A stretch of 64,000 nt of DNA from Malus domestica (taxonomy: Eukaryota > Streptophyta > Magnoliopsida > Rosales > Rosaceae): assembly GCF_042453785.1 (NCBI RefSeq), contig NC_091669.1:10924501-10988500 (forward strand). Reading direction: 5' to 3'. The notes below the pieces were generated by a model. That model was given only the letters and a program-made list of their open reading frames with translations, had not been told where the DNA came from and ran no database searches. Position numbers and translations under genes: made by a program. This document shows positions 33,865 through 45,729 of this stretch, in pieces (the first letter of the stretch is position 1; each line of letters opens with the position of its first letter).

Positions 33865-34154
33865 TGCTGGGCAAAATGATAAAAATTGTGCAAAGGTTCA
33901 AACATAGATGGGTAAAGTCATCTGACAGCTTTGTCAGAACTGAGGCACAAAAACACTTTTATTTGTGCTTACCTTTTTTAGCACCAACACCATATTGTGC
34001 TCGATAATCAAAGGACACGCCCATAGAGGGCACAAATAATGTGTTAGTTGCTGCAGTGTTGCTATTGATCAATGGGCACCTATGTTGGTGCCCTTAGGTC
34101 TCATAGGGCACAAATAACTTTTTATGTGCAGTGCCCATATTTTTTGTAGTGTAT

Positions 34155-34842
34155 GAAAACATTATACACTTGGAAATGTACGTGGTGCTTCTTCACCGGG
34201 CCCCTTCAAAAGTTCAATTAAACGTCCTTGGTAAACCTGAGTGGTCATTAATTAGCACTTAATGTTATAACAAATTAACAATGCAACCCCGCTGACTTGA
34301 TCACCCAAGTCATAGATCATCTCATATTTAAGATAGAAAATACATTCACTGTAAAAATAGTATGCAGAAGGTCATCTTATAGTGGTCAAGTCCGGCTGCT
34401 GGCGGCTACTTAATTTTCATACTGTAATGTTTCCACACTAGGAACCATAACAGAAGTCCTGACCAACGAAACGAATAATTCCCTTCCTGGCCTAAATAAC
34501 CAGGGTCTTATGCACCGTGGAAGAGCTTTCCATTGTAATTGGAGGAAAATATTTGGCTCCTTCGGTCTTTTCATTCTTAACAATCACAGTTTGACATGTG
34601 TGCATAATTTTTCTATGTGTATTTGATGAGTACCTTTACTATGTGTCAAATTTTTATTTGCAAGAACGAGGAATGGCTATGTTCGTCTGAAATCAGTCTC
34701 GGCTACCGAGAATTTGGGGATCTTGGTTCTAGTGTGTGTGCGGGTGTGCCAACTTGCAGCTAAGGCTAAGCGAGTAAAGAGAAGTTCATGATTTTGACTG
34801 CGCTTTGGTTTTGATTTCTTTCTGTACGTTACAATACTCTAA
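34155..34842. other. Intergenic, no gene
   Basis: Non-coding sequence between two DNA transposons. No open frame with recognisable content, no repeat structure noticed. Confidence 0.45.
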
Positions 34843-35789
34843 GGGGGCGTTTGTTGCACCTCCTTAAGAGGGACTGGCTTGGACTGTCTTAAGCAAGACT
34901 ATAATCCCATGTTTGGTAAGTTGTTGGACTAACATAAGTGGGACTCGCCTCGACTACGAGTCCCACCGCACTTCACTAAAGCCGTTTATCTAATCCCAAG
35001 CTTTCGCTTGGTATTAACAGGGACTAGAAAGGAAATGAGGCCTACGTCCAATTCCCAATTTTTGCTTGCTAAACCCAGACACCCAGTCCCTCTGCGCTCC
35101 ACCTTCTTCTCCGGCGCCGTCACCATAGCCAGGCTATCACCGTAAGCCTAGGGAGGACGACGACTGCCGCTGCAGGAAAACTTCGATTGATTTGGCGGTG
35201 TGGGTTTAATTTTGAGCACCGACCATGGCGTCCTCCTCGAGGCCTCAAGCGCTCCGCTAGGAAGATGAGCCAGCAAGTTTGTTGCTTTCTTCTGCAAGAG
35301 CGATTGACGTCAATTTGCAAAAATTGACGACGCCTCTGTAAATTGAAAAAAAAAATTGGGATTTTTCTGTGTTTGATTTGAAGAGAAATAAATTAAAAGA
35401 AGAGAAGGTTTGAATTGAAGAGAAAGAAAATGAAATGAAGAGAAAGTATGGGTTTGATTTTTCTGAGTTTGATTTTTAATGGGAATGGGAGCAATCTGGC
35501 ATGCCAAGAACAGGAAACGTATGAAAGAAAGAAAGAAGAGAAGTAGAGAGACAGGGGAGAGAGGGAGTCAAATTAAAAAAGTGTGTATAATAATAATAAA
35601 TTATTAAAAAAATGAATTAAAAAATGACAGAAAAATATTTGATCTACAAAAATAATTGAGTCCGTGATTTAGTCCGACACTGCACCAAACGCTTCACTAA
35701 ATTAATCCAGCTTAGTCTAGTCTAAGCCAATCCAGCTTAGTCCTTGAAGCTAGTCTAGTCCGAGATAGTCCGGCGCAACAAACGCTCCC
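34843..35789. mobile_element. Harbinger-like non-autonomous element, 947 bp
   Basis: The left end GGGGGCGTTTGTTGC is the inverse of the right end GCAACAAACGCTCCC, and TAA flanks both sides (34840-34842, 35790-35792), the 3-bp target preference of PIF/Harbinger. Subterminal GACT/AGTC-rich repeats (TTAGTCTAGTC) occur at both ends. The GC-rich middle (35080-35260) differs in composition and may be captured sequence, but no protein is recognisable. Confidence 0.82.
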
Positions 35790-35792
35790 TAA

Positions 35793-36231
35793 TTGCAATA
35801 AAACAATATGCAAGAACGTAAATTGCAAAAAAATAAATTGTAAGAAAATAAATCACGAGAAAGTAAATTGCGATAAAAAATTATTATTCAAAGTGCGCGA
35901 AAATTATTTTTACTCTAAGTGAAGAAAAAAGAATTAAGCTAGGTGCTAAAAAATTATTTGCGGGAATAGGTTACATTTTGAATAATAAAAATAAGATAAA
36001 AGCACGCAGGGTGCAAAGAAACTAAAAAGATAAGTTGAATGGGTTGGTTGAGAGCATCCAATTCTTAATGTCTTCTCTTGATTTCCTCCTCATCTTTGAC
36101 TAACTTTCGTTACAAATTCAAAATATACTTGGCTTCTTTGTCTTCAATATTTTTGCAATCAATTTCCTCCTTGAATATCATGGCTGACTTGAGTAATTAT
36201 TACTCTATTCAAGGTGATGACATGCCATGTA
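35793..36231. other. AT-rich spacer with degenerate short repeats
   Basis: AAGAAAATAAATTGC-like units recur loosely from 35815 to 35890. No gene. Confidence 0.45.
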
Positions 36232-36455
36232 GAAGGTGTCAAATATGGACCCGGCTTCTCTTATTTTGTGCGGTTACGGTTAAGCCACGTCAACATTTTA
36301 TATTGATTTTTTTTATAGAGATAATAAGATAAAAAACAATAGTGATATAAAATGTTGACGTGGCTTAACCGTGACCGCACAAATAAAAGAGAATGAGAGT
36401 GTATGAGAACTTGGAGAGCAGAGAAGCCAGGTCCGTCAAATATGGGTCCAACCAG
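36232..36455. mobile_element. Foldback MITE, second member, upstream of a WAKL gene
   Basis: GGACCCGGCTTCTC at the left is the inverse of GAGAAGCCAGGTCC at the right, with the core TATAAAATGTTGACGTGGCT present in both orientations inside. Same core as the element at 25025. Direct repeat GTCAAATATGG at each outer edge may be the target duplication. It ends about 465 bases before the WAKL start at 36921. Confidence 0.85.
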
Positions 36456-36920
36456 GCTCATTCATGGGAAGGGAGCCAAGAAGTGCCCATAAATCTGCGG
36501 TGTTGCTTTACATTCTATTTCACTTTAGCCTCTGGGTCAGGGTGTGTTTGGTTTTTCTTGTTTTGAAATTAAATGAATAAGCTTTGATAACTTGTACGTA
36601 CTATTGTGGACATGAGCGACTTGACTGCAAAATTTATGGACGAACCTTCGAAAATACTTTTCTAAGGTAACAAGAACTATCTCTGCAGCTTCCTAACAGT
36701 GTTTTCTTTTAGCTTTATCATGGGTAGTTGAGAAGGTTTCATACTTGAAAATGATTGTTTGGTACTTTGATTGGATCCAATATTTTTGTTTTTAAGTATT
36801 ATCTAATTTAATTACACTCATTTGAAAAGTATAAGTTAGCTTCAAATTGGATACCACCCTTAAAATCCAAACTTCTTACAAGACAAAGAGGTGACTAAAG
36901 AGAGGAAGAAAGAAGCAAAA
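36456..36920. promoter_or_regulatory. Proximal upstream region of WAKL gene 36921
   Basis: No coding sequence. This 465-base AT-rich stretch is the likely promoter and leader; I cannot place a convincing TATA box or start site. Confidence 0.4.
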
Positions 36921-39407
36921 ATGGACACCGTCGGCCGGTTTCTACTTCATATTACTTTGTTCTTGTGGTCTATGACTGCGGTAGAAATAGCAGCAACATT
37001 AATAGCACCCGTATCAATGCCTGGTTGTCCATCGTATTGTGGTCAAGTCGATCAAATCCCGTATCCTTTTGGAATTGGAACCGGTTGTTACCTTGATGAT
37101 TGGTTCCAAATAATCTGCGACAACTCCACCAGCCCTCCAAAACCTTTCTTGAACTCTACCGGTCTAGAGGTGCTCGAAATCAATATTGAAGGCACACTAA
37201 AGGTGGCGAGCCCTGTTACCTTCTCCAATTGTAGTCACAAGCCATCAGGCCGCCAGACAGCAAACTTAGAGGGAAGCCCTTTTGTGTTCTCCCAGAAGAA
37301 CAGATTCACTTCAATGAGTTGCGGAGGAATTGGCTTGATGACATCCTTATCCGGATCAACAATTGGAGGCTGCTTGTCCATATGCGACGATACTAGTAAT
37401 GCTTTAAGAAATAACAGTTGCAGTGGGCTGAATTGCTGCCAGACCACCATTCCTTCATCTCTTAGCACCTTCCGTACTAGTTTCGGTGAAATAACAAATG
37501 CGGAGAGAGCAAAATTATGCAAGTATGCTTTCCTAGTAGACCAAGATTGGTTTACATCAGATTCAACTAATATTTCAGACATTGGTCACATGGACAATGT
37601 CCCTATAGTTCTGGAATGGAAGTTTTTTAGCAATACGACTTTCAATATAAATGGAACGACAAATTTGACAGATATTGATAAGAACATGGATTGCTCCGGT
37701 GATAATTGCTTCTGCTCAAAGGGCTTCCAAGGAAACCCCTATCTTCTTCATGGATGTGAAGGTAAAACCTTTAGCTACAATTGTCCTTAATTTGTATATA
37801 ATACATGCACAAATTGAATTTCTTTTTGACGTCTTCAATACGATAGATTTATTAGTATTTAAACCACTTTTTATGTGGCAATAAGAATAAGTCTTCAGGC
37901 ACAAGGATCCTTAGCTAAATGATCTCTTGCAATTAAATTTTAGATATCGATGAATGTGAGGATCCAGTCCACTTCAACAGATGCATTCCCGGCATTTGTA
38001 TTAATTATCCCGGGAGGTATCAGTGTGTATTCCCCGATCCACGACAGTCACGAGTTAAGCTGGCCATTATAGGTATATGCTCCTGAACTATCATAAACTA
38101 CGATATCATTTTATTATTGATGAACTAAATTTAAAAACTGAACCTGAAACGTTCTTGACAAAAGTTTTGTGTCCTTTCTTGTTTTATTGACCTACTCAGT
38201 TCCCATCAGTGTTCTTGGACTATTGTTTCTACTAGTTGGTGCATGGTGGCTGCGCAAAGTCATAAAGAAAAGAAAAAATACTAAACGCAAAGAGAAGTTT
38301 TTTAAGCAGAATGGTGGTCTATTGTTGAAACAACAATTATCTTCAGGTGAAGTCAATGTTGAGAAGATTAAGTTGTTCAATTCCAAGGAGTTAGAGAAAG
38401 CCACAGACAATTTTAGTGCAGACAGAATTCTTGGTCAGGGAGGCCAAGGTACTGTTTATAAAGGAATGCTGGCGGACGGAAGAATAGTTGCTGTCAAGAA
38501 ATCGAAAATAGTTGCTGGAGGTGAAGTTGGGCAGTTCATTAATGAAATTGTCATTCTTTCACAAATTTCCCACAGGAATGTGGTTAAACTATTGGGGTGT
38601 TGTTTAGAGACCGAAGTTCCCCTTTTGGTTTATGAATTCATACTCAATGGAACACTTTCTCAGTATATTCACCACCAAAATGAAGAGTTCCCCCTCACAT
38701 GGGAAATGAGGTTGCGAGTTTCCATCGAAGTTGCAGGAGCTCTTTCCTACTTACATTCAGCAGCTTCCTTTCCCATTTACCACCGCGACATCAAGTCTTC
38801 TAACATACTCTTGGATGAAAAATACAGAGCCAAAGTAGCAGACTTTGGGACTTCAAGATCAGTTGCCATTGATCAAACTCACCTTACAACACGAGTACAT
38901 GGAACATTTGGTTATCTGGACCCAGAGTACTTCCAATCTAGCAAATTTACAGAGAAGAGTGATGTTTATAGCTTTGGAGTGGTCCTTGCGGAGCTCTTGA
39001 CAGGAGAAAAACCAGTTTCAGTTTTGAGTTCGCAAGAAAGCAGAAGCCTAGCAACTTATTTTCTTCTTTCTATGGAGGAGAATCGTCTATTTGATATTCT
39101 TCATGCTCGAGTAATGAAGGAGGCTGGGAAAGACAAGATTATGGCAGTTGCTAACCTTGCACAGAGGTGCTTGAATTTGAATGGGAAGAAACGACCCACC
39201 ATGAAAGAAGTAGCAGCGGAGTTGGAGGCAATTCAATTGTCAGTTAAATTTTCTAATGTGCAACAAAAGTTTGCAGAAGTTCATTATGTTCGAAGTGAAA
39301 TAACCGAGCCCTGGGATGTTGTTTCTATATCAACAGCTTCTTGTATGGATAGTGGCACAGGCTCTTCATTGGATGTACAACCACTATTGTCCTTCAAGTC
39401 ATTCTGA
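36921..39407 (+). CDS. Wall-associated receptor kinase-like protein (WAKL)
   Basis: Second intact cluster member. Exons 36921-37761, 37944-38072 and 38200-39407 with GT-AG borders and phase 1 junctions as in its neighbours; 725 aa. Signal peptide about 1-25, WAK galacturonan-binding domain about 33-275 ([36 protein letters not shown]), EGF-like exon 2 ([17 protein letters not shown]...NYPGRYQC), membrane span about 328-341 ([13 protein letters not shown]), kinase with glycine loop GQGGQG 402-407, Lys 423, HRD 518-520 and DFG 538-540. Start: ATG 36921 directly begins the signal peptide; an in-frame GTG 30 bases upstream is not used. Kinase is very close to the other two intact genes, ectodomain less so. 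Confidence 0.93.
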
Positions 39408-40643
39408 GGAATAATTTCAACTTTCCATCCCCTTTCTTATATGAATCTTTCACATTGTAACATCTTTTTTGTTTCGAATATTTTGAGCTTGATTGTGCAG
39501 TATGGTAGTTTGGAGGTTAATTTAAGGTGCGGCAACTGGAAGTGGATAGCAATCCGTTGTGGCTTATGTCAACCTAGCTTGTTAATATATAATTCGTGTT
39601 CCCATAGTATCAGATGTGTTCTTCACTTTGAAACTGGTATGGGAGTGGCAGTAAGTTCAACCTCTCCTATTCTCTAGGTTGTTACTGCATAATGTTTCAC
39701 CCATGTCACCGGCCAAAACATCCCCTTTTTAGGTGAGAAAGCCCATCGGTGAAGCACAGAACAAACACAGAGAATGCTAGAACATCCTAGAACTGTGCGG
39801 TCCCCGCTGTCGCCGGAAATCTCCAACGCCACCATCACCACCATCACCTGCTGCCCAGCGAACCAACCAATCAAAACCCTGGTGATGAAGGAAACCATTA
39901 CACCAGCGCCCTGCAAACAACACCACAAAATCCACTCCCACAAAACCAAGGAACCCGATGGGAAAACACAACCCATCAGAGAGAGCACCAAGAAAGGCAA
40001 AGACGAGGAAGGAGGTGGTGCGAACACCCGAGCAAGAGCTCTACTCACCTTCCAATAAAGCCGCGACACACCGCGGTAAGAAGATGGGAGTGCAGATCGT
40101 GGTTGCTTGAGGGAGGGGGCGAAGTGGTCTGAGAAGGAGGGACGGAAACGAAGGGGGAAGAGACGGAGATGGAAGGAGCGAAAGGGAATCGGAATGTGGG
40201 GCTCAGATTGGGGAAATGGACAGGAAGAGGGGATGGAGAACAAGAGATCGGGAACAAAAGCAGGGAAAAACGCAGGTAGGAGAAAAGAAAAAGAAAAGGA
40301 AACAGGGGGTTGTATGGGTTTTAAAACCGGCTTGAGGAGATCCGCAAACGAAGAAAACTCAAACATATTGCAATTTTTGTATTTAATTTTACAAATGTAC
40401 AAATCAATTTTTGACGATTTCATCCTGATATCTGTTGGTTATTTTAAATATTTTAATAATATTTTATTTTAAAGATTCAAAACTTATTATTTGTTTTATT
40501 TTATTTATTTATAATATTTAAGAGTTGTGTTTTATTTGAAGAGGCATATTCCTTTTAAAAGGGTATGAGAAGTTCTTTAAATAAGAAACCTCATACAGAA
40601 AACATATACGCTTAAAAACTTTTCTGTCTCCCTCAATTCTCAC
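39408..40643. other. Intergenic, mixed composition, no recognised gene
   Basis: From 39690 to 40330 the base composition changes to GC-rich, purine-rich on the plus strand, with long open frames on both strands (for example 249 codons on the minus strand) that have low-complexity Ser, Phe, Arg content and no domain. This looks like a transposon or captured leader sequence, not a gene. From 40340 the DNA is AT-rich again. Confidence 0.4.
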
Positions 40644-40741
40644 ATCTCTGTCATTCTATTTACATTCCTACTTCATAATTCTTGGGCAATTGATCACTAC
40701 TTGGCAATCCCGTCTGCCGTTGACGTGCATATCGGATCAGA
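40644..40741 (+). repeat. Left arm of a 98-bp perfect inverted repeat
   Basis: Starts ATCTCTGTCATTCTATTTAC and ends TATCGGATCAGA. Its exact inverse is 40915-41012, so the pair can form a hairpin with a 173-base loop. It is probably a piece of the copia LTR or leader, present twice in opposite orientation. Confidence 0.95.
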
Positions 40742-40914
40742 TATCCTGTGAGGCTTTGGGTTGTATCTTGGAGTTGTAGGCACCGCCATAACCTGCACGT
40801 AGGGAGGCGTCTACGGCTTTAGATTGTGAAATATATTGCAGAAATATACCAATTATTTATATGATCAAATATATCAAATCAAATGTATAATCACTACCAA
40901 AGCCTAACAGGATG

Positions 40915-41012
40915 TCTGATCCGATATGCACGTCAACGGCAGACGGGATTGCCAAGTAGTGATCAATTGCCCAAGAATTATGAAGTAGGAATGTAAATAG
41001 AATGACAGAGAT
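40915..41012 (-). repeat. Right arm of a 98-bp perfect inverted repeat
   Basis: Inverse of 40644-40741. It directly abuts the RNase H end of the antisense copia fragment and adds about 30 foreign codons to its reading frame. Confidence 0.95.
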
Positions 41013-42553
41013 CCCCAAGATATAGCTGCTCCTCCCAATAAAAATACATAACCTGAAGTGGATTTCACTTCGGAGCTATCAGTGATCCAATTTGCATCAC
41101 TATACCCTTCTACTACATAAGGAAATCCTTTATAGTGTATAGAATAATCCATAGTTCCTCTTAGATACTTAAACACTCGCCTTAAAGCATTCCAGTGTTC
41201 TTTACTTGGATTATGAGTGTATCTACTTAGCCTTCCAACCGCATAAGCTATATCGGGTCTAGTTTTATTTGCTATATACATCAAAGACCCAATCATTTGA
41301 GAATACTCGAATTGACACACGGGTTCACCACTATTTTTAAGTAAGCACACATTTGGTTCATATGATGTCGATACAGGATTGCAATTGAAAAAATTGAACT
41401 TCTTAAGCATTTTCTCAATTGAACTAGCTTGGTTTATAATAAAACATGCTTGTGTTCTTTCTACTTTCATTCCCAAAATAATATTGGCTTCTCCTAGATC
41501 CTTCATATCAAATCTCTTTGATAGATAAGACTTTACATCTTTCACAATTTCCAGACTTGTTCCAAATAGTAATATATCATCAACGTAAAGACATAAAATA
41601 ACACACTGTCCATTGCATTCCTTATAGTAGACACACTTTTCATGCTCATTAATTTCAAAATCATATTCTAGAATGACTTTATCAAACTTCTCATGCCATT
41701 GCTTAGGAGCTTGCTTGAGTCCATATAGCGATTTAACCAACTTACACACTTTATGTTCTTGGCCTTTCACTATAAATCCTTCGGGTTGCTCCATGTAAAT
41801 TTCTTCATCTAAGTCTCCATTCAAAAATGCTGTTTTAACATCCATTTGATGTACTACTAAATTATGTATAGAAGCTAATGCTATGAGGATCCTAATTGTG
41901 GTAATCCTAGACACAGGAGAGTAAGTGTCAAAATAATCAATTCCTTTCTTTTGAGTGAATCCCTTGGCTACTAGCCTAGCTTTGTACTTGTCTATACTTC
42001 CATCAGGCTTCAGTTTCTTCCTAAATACCCACTTACAACCAATTGGTGTAGTACCGGGTGGTAAATCCGTTAACTCCCAAGTGTTGTTTTGTAAAATAGA
42101 CTCAACTTCACTATTTATAGCTTCTTTCCAAAATGGAGTATCGACGGAGATCATGGCTTCCTCATATGTTGTTGGATCACCTTCAATTAGAAAAGTATAA
42201 AAATCATCACCAAAGTTCTTCTCCACTCTAGGTCTCTTACTCCTTCTAAGTTCAGCTAGAGGTTCTTCTTCATTTGTAACTTGATGGCTAATACTTGTAG
42301 AGGCTTTGTCAGTACTAGTGCATGATCTATCTACCACATGCTTTTGCATTCTAGTCTTGAAAGGAAATATATCTTCAAAATATGTTGCATCCCTAGACTC
42401 CAATATAGTGTTATTCGAAATTTCATTTATTTCAGAGTTGATGACTAGAAATCTATTGGCACTACTATTATGAGCATAACCTAAGAGAACAGTATCCACA
42501 GTTTTAGGTCCTATCTTCTTTCTCTTAGGTTCTGGGATTGCAACTTTAGCCAA
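41013..42553 (-). pseudogene. Truncated copia pol fragment (RT and part of RNase H), antisense
   Basis: One open frame on the minus strand (42553 down to the inverted-repeat junction). Order: integrase C-terminal region (VLLGYAHNS), reverse transcriptase with [34 protein letters not shown] and catalytic CLYVDDIL, then the start of RNase H ([19 protein letters not shown]) ending at AAISWGSL. Gag, protease, most of integrase and the RNase H end are missing. No LTR pair is visible. The uninterrupted frame suggests a young truncation. Different family from the elements at 16867 and 54495. Confidence 0.9.
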
Positions 42554-42586
42554 ACAATATCAACCAAGTTGTATGTTAATTCTAAA

Positions 42587-42589
<3 letters not shown>

Positions 42590-42631
<42 letters not shown>
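42590..42631. repeat. TA microsatellite
   Basis: About 21 TA units at the 5' edge of the antisense copia fragment; the retrotransposon homology stops here. Confidence 0.95.
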
Positions 42632-42634
<3 letters not shown>

Positions 42635-43807
42635 CACTAGAAAGCAATTTTTCCAGACAAATCATTGAGCAGATATTGGTAATATTCTGTCTCTGTTTTT
42701 GGTTATATATGAAAACATAATTAAACTCCAGGTTTTAAAATTTGCTTCCTAGATTTGTTTTGCTTAATGAGCTAAAATTTTCTCCATAGACTGAAGGTTC
42801 ATCGCATCTGGAACATATTAGTAGTCAATCTTCATGGCGGAATCAAACATCATGCAAATCGGTGTTCAGAATTTTCAAATTTGAGTCTTTTACTATTTGA
42901 AGACGACTGCTATAGAATATACTAATTATGTATTAATTAGTCTTAAAGTTGCTCTGCGAAACATAACAAACGGGAAAAACAAGACCTGCACTTTTTACCT
43001 CTTCTTTTACATGTTTTTGGTTGCTCTTTCCGCGCACATATCCTATTTCCTCACTTACCATTTCAATAAAAATATTTATTTTTTATTTTTTATTTAGTAC
43101 ATTGATATTTTTACACTATGAGAGGGGAAAGTTCGGTTAAGCCGCACGATTGGCAACCTAAAATCTCTCACTCCCAAATGAAAAGGAATACCACAAGATC
43201 GTAATACTGAATGACATTTCAATAAAAATGTTATTGACAAGCTTATTGCATTGTAAAATGATATCGAAGGACCTGGTGGGCATAGAAACAATAGTACTCT
43301 CTTATACGAAACAAGGATGAGAGTTGACTTATCATTTTCTTTGTTTATTATTCCAAGGTTCACTACAAACGGTGTGAAACAATGTTCCCCTAATTTCTCT
43401 GGTAATTGTTGTATTTTCAAATTCAAAAATTCCAGTTTGACTCTTTAAAACTTGAGTTAACCCTTCTTTTTCGAAATTTTGTCTGTCAGCTTAGTTATGC
43501 AACTCTTGTATTTTTTTAATAGAGCTCCATTCTATGAAGTTTAGGTGAAAACTATCAGCGAAACCGGGTTGACTACTAGAACCATGTATGATAAATGAAC
43601 TTTGACTTAGCCTCCAAGGACTCAGGAAAGTTTCAAGAATACATGAATTAGTATGCTTCTGAAGACAATTCATCCTTGATTAATAGTATAGATTAATGCA
43701 AAAAACCAAAGAGCAGGAAGGGGGGAAAGAACTTTCTCTGAACACAATATATAAAGAGAGAAATATCTATATATGTACCTTGAAGAATTAGAAGAAGAAG
43801 CAGAATA
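42632..43807. other. Intergenic and promoter region of WAKL-like gene 43808
   Basis: AT-rich, no coding sequence. AATATATAAAGAGAGAAATA at 43746 contains TATATAAA about 55 bases before the start codon and may be the TATA box. Confidence 0.45.
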
Positions 43808-45447
43808 ATGGATTTTTTACAGTTTCTATTTCATATTACTCTATTATTTTTGTTTAAGAGTAGTGCAGTGCTAGCAGTACCATTATTAGCAAAGCCTAAT
43901 TGCCAATCACGTTGCGGAGACGTTGAAATCCCGCACCCTTTCGGAATTGGAGCAGGCTGTTACATTGACGACTGGTTTCAAATAACATGTGTCAACTCAA
44001 CCAAACCTTTCTTGAACAAGATCGATCTAGAGGTGCTGGAAATTTCTGTTAAAGGTACACTAAAGGTTGTAAACCCAATTACCTTCTCTTCCAACTGCAG
44101 TGCTAATAAGCCTATTCGCCAAGCGGCCAACTTGGAGGGAAGCCCTTTTGTGTTCTCCCAGAAGAACATATTCACTGCAATGGGTTGCGGCGTTATGGCC
44201 ATGATCACTTCAAACTCAAATGGCTCTACCGTTTCAGCCGGTTGCAAGTCCGAATGTGACAATATTTCAACAAATGTGAAAAAGAATGGAGTTTACTTCT
44301 GCCAGACCCCCATCCCTTGGTTTCTCTCTGCCTTCAATACTACTTTCCAGGTTTATGATGATTATACAAAAAGTACTAATTCATGCGGTTATGCATTTTT
44401 GGTAGACCATGACTGGTTTCAGTGGTTTCCCAACAATTCAACAAAAAATATTTCTACCATCAGTGACATGGACAATGTCCCTGTCATGCTAGACTGGAAC
44501 TTGTATCATTCGACGGTTGAGGTATTTGGAGTCATGGTAAAAGTAAATCCGATATCTTTGGGTTCCGAATCATCCTTCTATTGCCAAAGTCATAATGACA
44601 GCTCTTCAATACATGAATCCTCAATCAGGCTGGAATGTTTCTGCAATTGGGGCTATGAGGGAAATCCCTATCTCCCACAAGGATGTCAAGGTAAACAATT
44701 CTAATTTATAATTTTATAAATCAACAAATTCCATCCTTCTTTGTTTGTCTACCTTCTCTACTTTCCATTTTGATTTTAATGAGCAGGAAATTTACAACAT
44801 TATTAACTTTTCTTTTTCATTACAAAATATTGCAGACATAAATGAATGTGAGGCTGGGAACCATTGTACTGGAGGCTCCATATGTAAGAACCATGTTGGG
44901 TATTATGAATGCTACCCAACACATAGAAATTCTTGGCTTAAAGTGGTCTTTATAGGTATGCCCTTGTCTCCCCACACTACGATATGTAAAATATATTCTG
45001 CTTTCTTCTATAGTAACTTTTCTTCTTATGTACATAACACAAGGATTGTTTGTGCATGAAGTTAGTTCTTTATAGATCGATATTGTAATGATACTGTAGA
45101 AATATGTCGATAACATCGTTTTATAATTTGTTGTCAACGACGATATCGATGGCATTATCGACAACCAGTTTCCAGACTAATATGCATTGCCAATATTACA
45201 AATAGCTATCCCTTGACCTTTATAAAAAGAAATAAATATCTTCTTGACCTGGTTAATATTCTTATGTTACTCAGCTATATTTTCAGGTATCGGCATCGGT
45301 CTTGGGCTATTGTTTCTACTCGTTGGTGCTTGGTGGTTGTATAAAGTCGTTGGAATTAAACTCAAGGAGAAGTTTTCGCAACAAGATGGCAGTTTATTGA
45401 TGGAACTACAGCGTTTATCTTCTGGTGAAGCCAACTTGGATAATTAA
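43808..45447 (+). pseudogene. Kinase-less WAKL: ectodomain plus membrane span only
   Basis: Exons 43808-44690, 44836-44955 and 45287-45447, GT-AG, same phase as the intact genes; 387 aa. Signal peptide about 1-23, WAK galacturonan-binding domain (CQSRCGDVEIPHPFGIG, PYPF changed to PHPF; one of the CC pair is missing, reading YFCQTPIP), EGF-like exon 2 (DINECEAGNHCTGG), membrane span about 336-350 ([13 protein letters not shown]). The frame continues into the juxtamembrane to SSGEANLDN and stops at 45447, exactly where the others enter the kinase domain. No kinase remnant follows; low-complexity repeats do. All parts that remain are open, so a membrane-anchored receptor-like protein without kinase is possible; loss-of-function remnant is the simpler reading. 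Confidence 0.85.
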
Positions 45448-45729
45448 AAGGGGTTTTTGAACATTAATCCTTGCAAAAGATTAAAATTTAAAAAAAAAAA
45501 ACCTGGTGCTAGATTAAATATTCAATTTAATCCCTTGCGTGTACTTTTATCAAAATTTACATTCAATTTTTGTTATTTAATGTGTATTTTTATTTAATCT
45601 CTCCATATTAAATTTTAATTTTATTAATATGCACACATTTAGTTTTTTTTTTAATTAGAAATGAATGTAAATGAGAAAATATTAAAAAAAATTGTGATAC
45701 AAAAATATATAAATACATAAGTGTTCAGA
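45448..45729. other. AT-rich sequence replacing the WAKL kinase
   Basis: Very AT-rich DNA directly after the truncated WAKL gene. No kinase homology, no gene. Confidence 0.5.

Larger units (their letters stand above)
30632..34151. mobile_element. Non-autonomous CACTA (En/Spm) element, 3.5 kb
   Basis: Begins CACTACAAGAAAAATG and ends CATATTTTTTGTAGTG, inverted CACTA termini, with a 3-bp target duplication TAT on each side (30629-30631, 34152-34154). Subterminal repeats of GGGCACAAA and TTGTGTC/GTGCCC type crowd both ends, the usual transposase-binding regions. No transposase gene is present. The interior holds a 126-bp tandem duplication, unidentified coding-like remnants, an antisense LTR fragment and a TA microsatellite. 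Confidence 0.9.

Noticed and set aside
39674-40423. 249-codon minus-strand frame and plus-strand frames at 39774 and 40107
   Set aside because: Both strands are open because of biased composition; no signal, domain or sensible splice structure.
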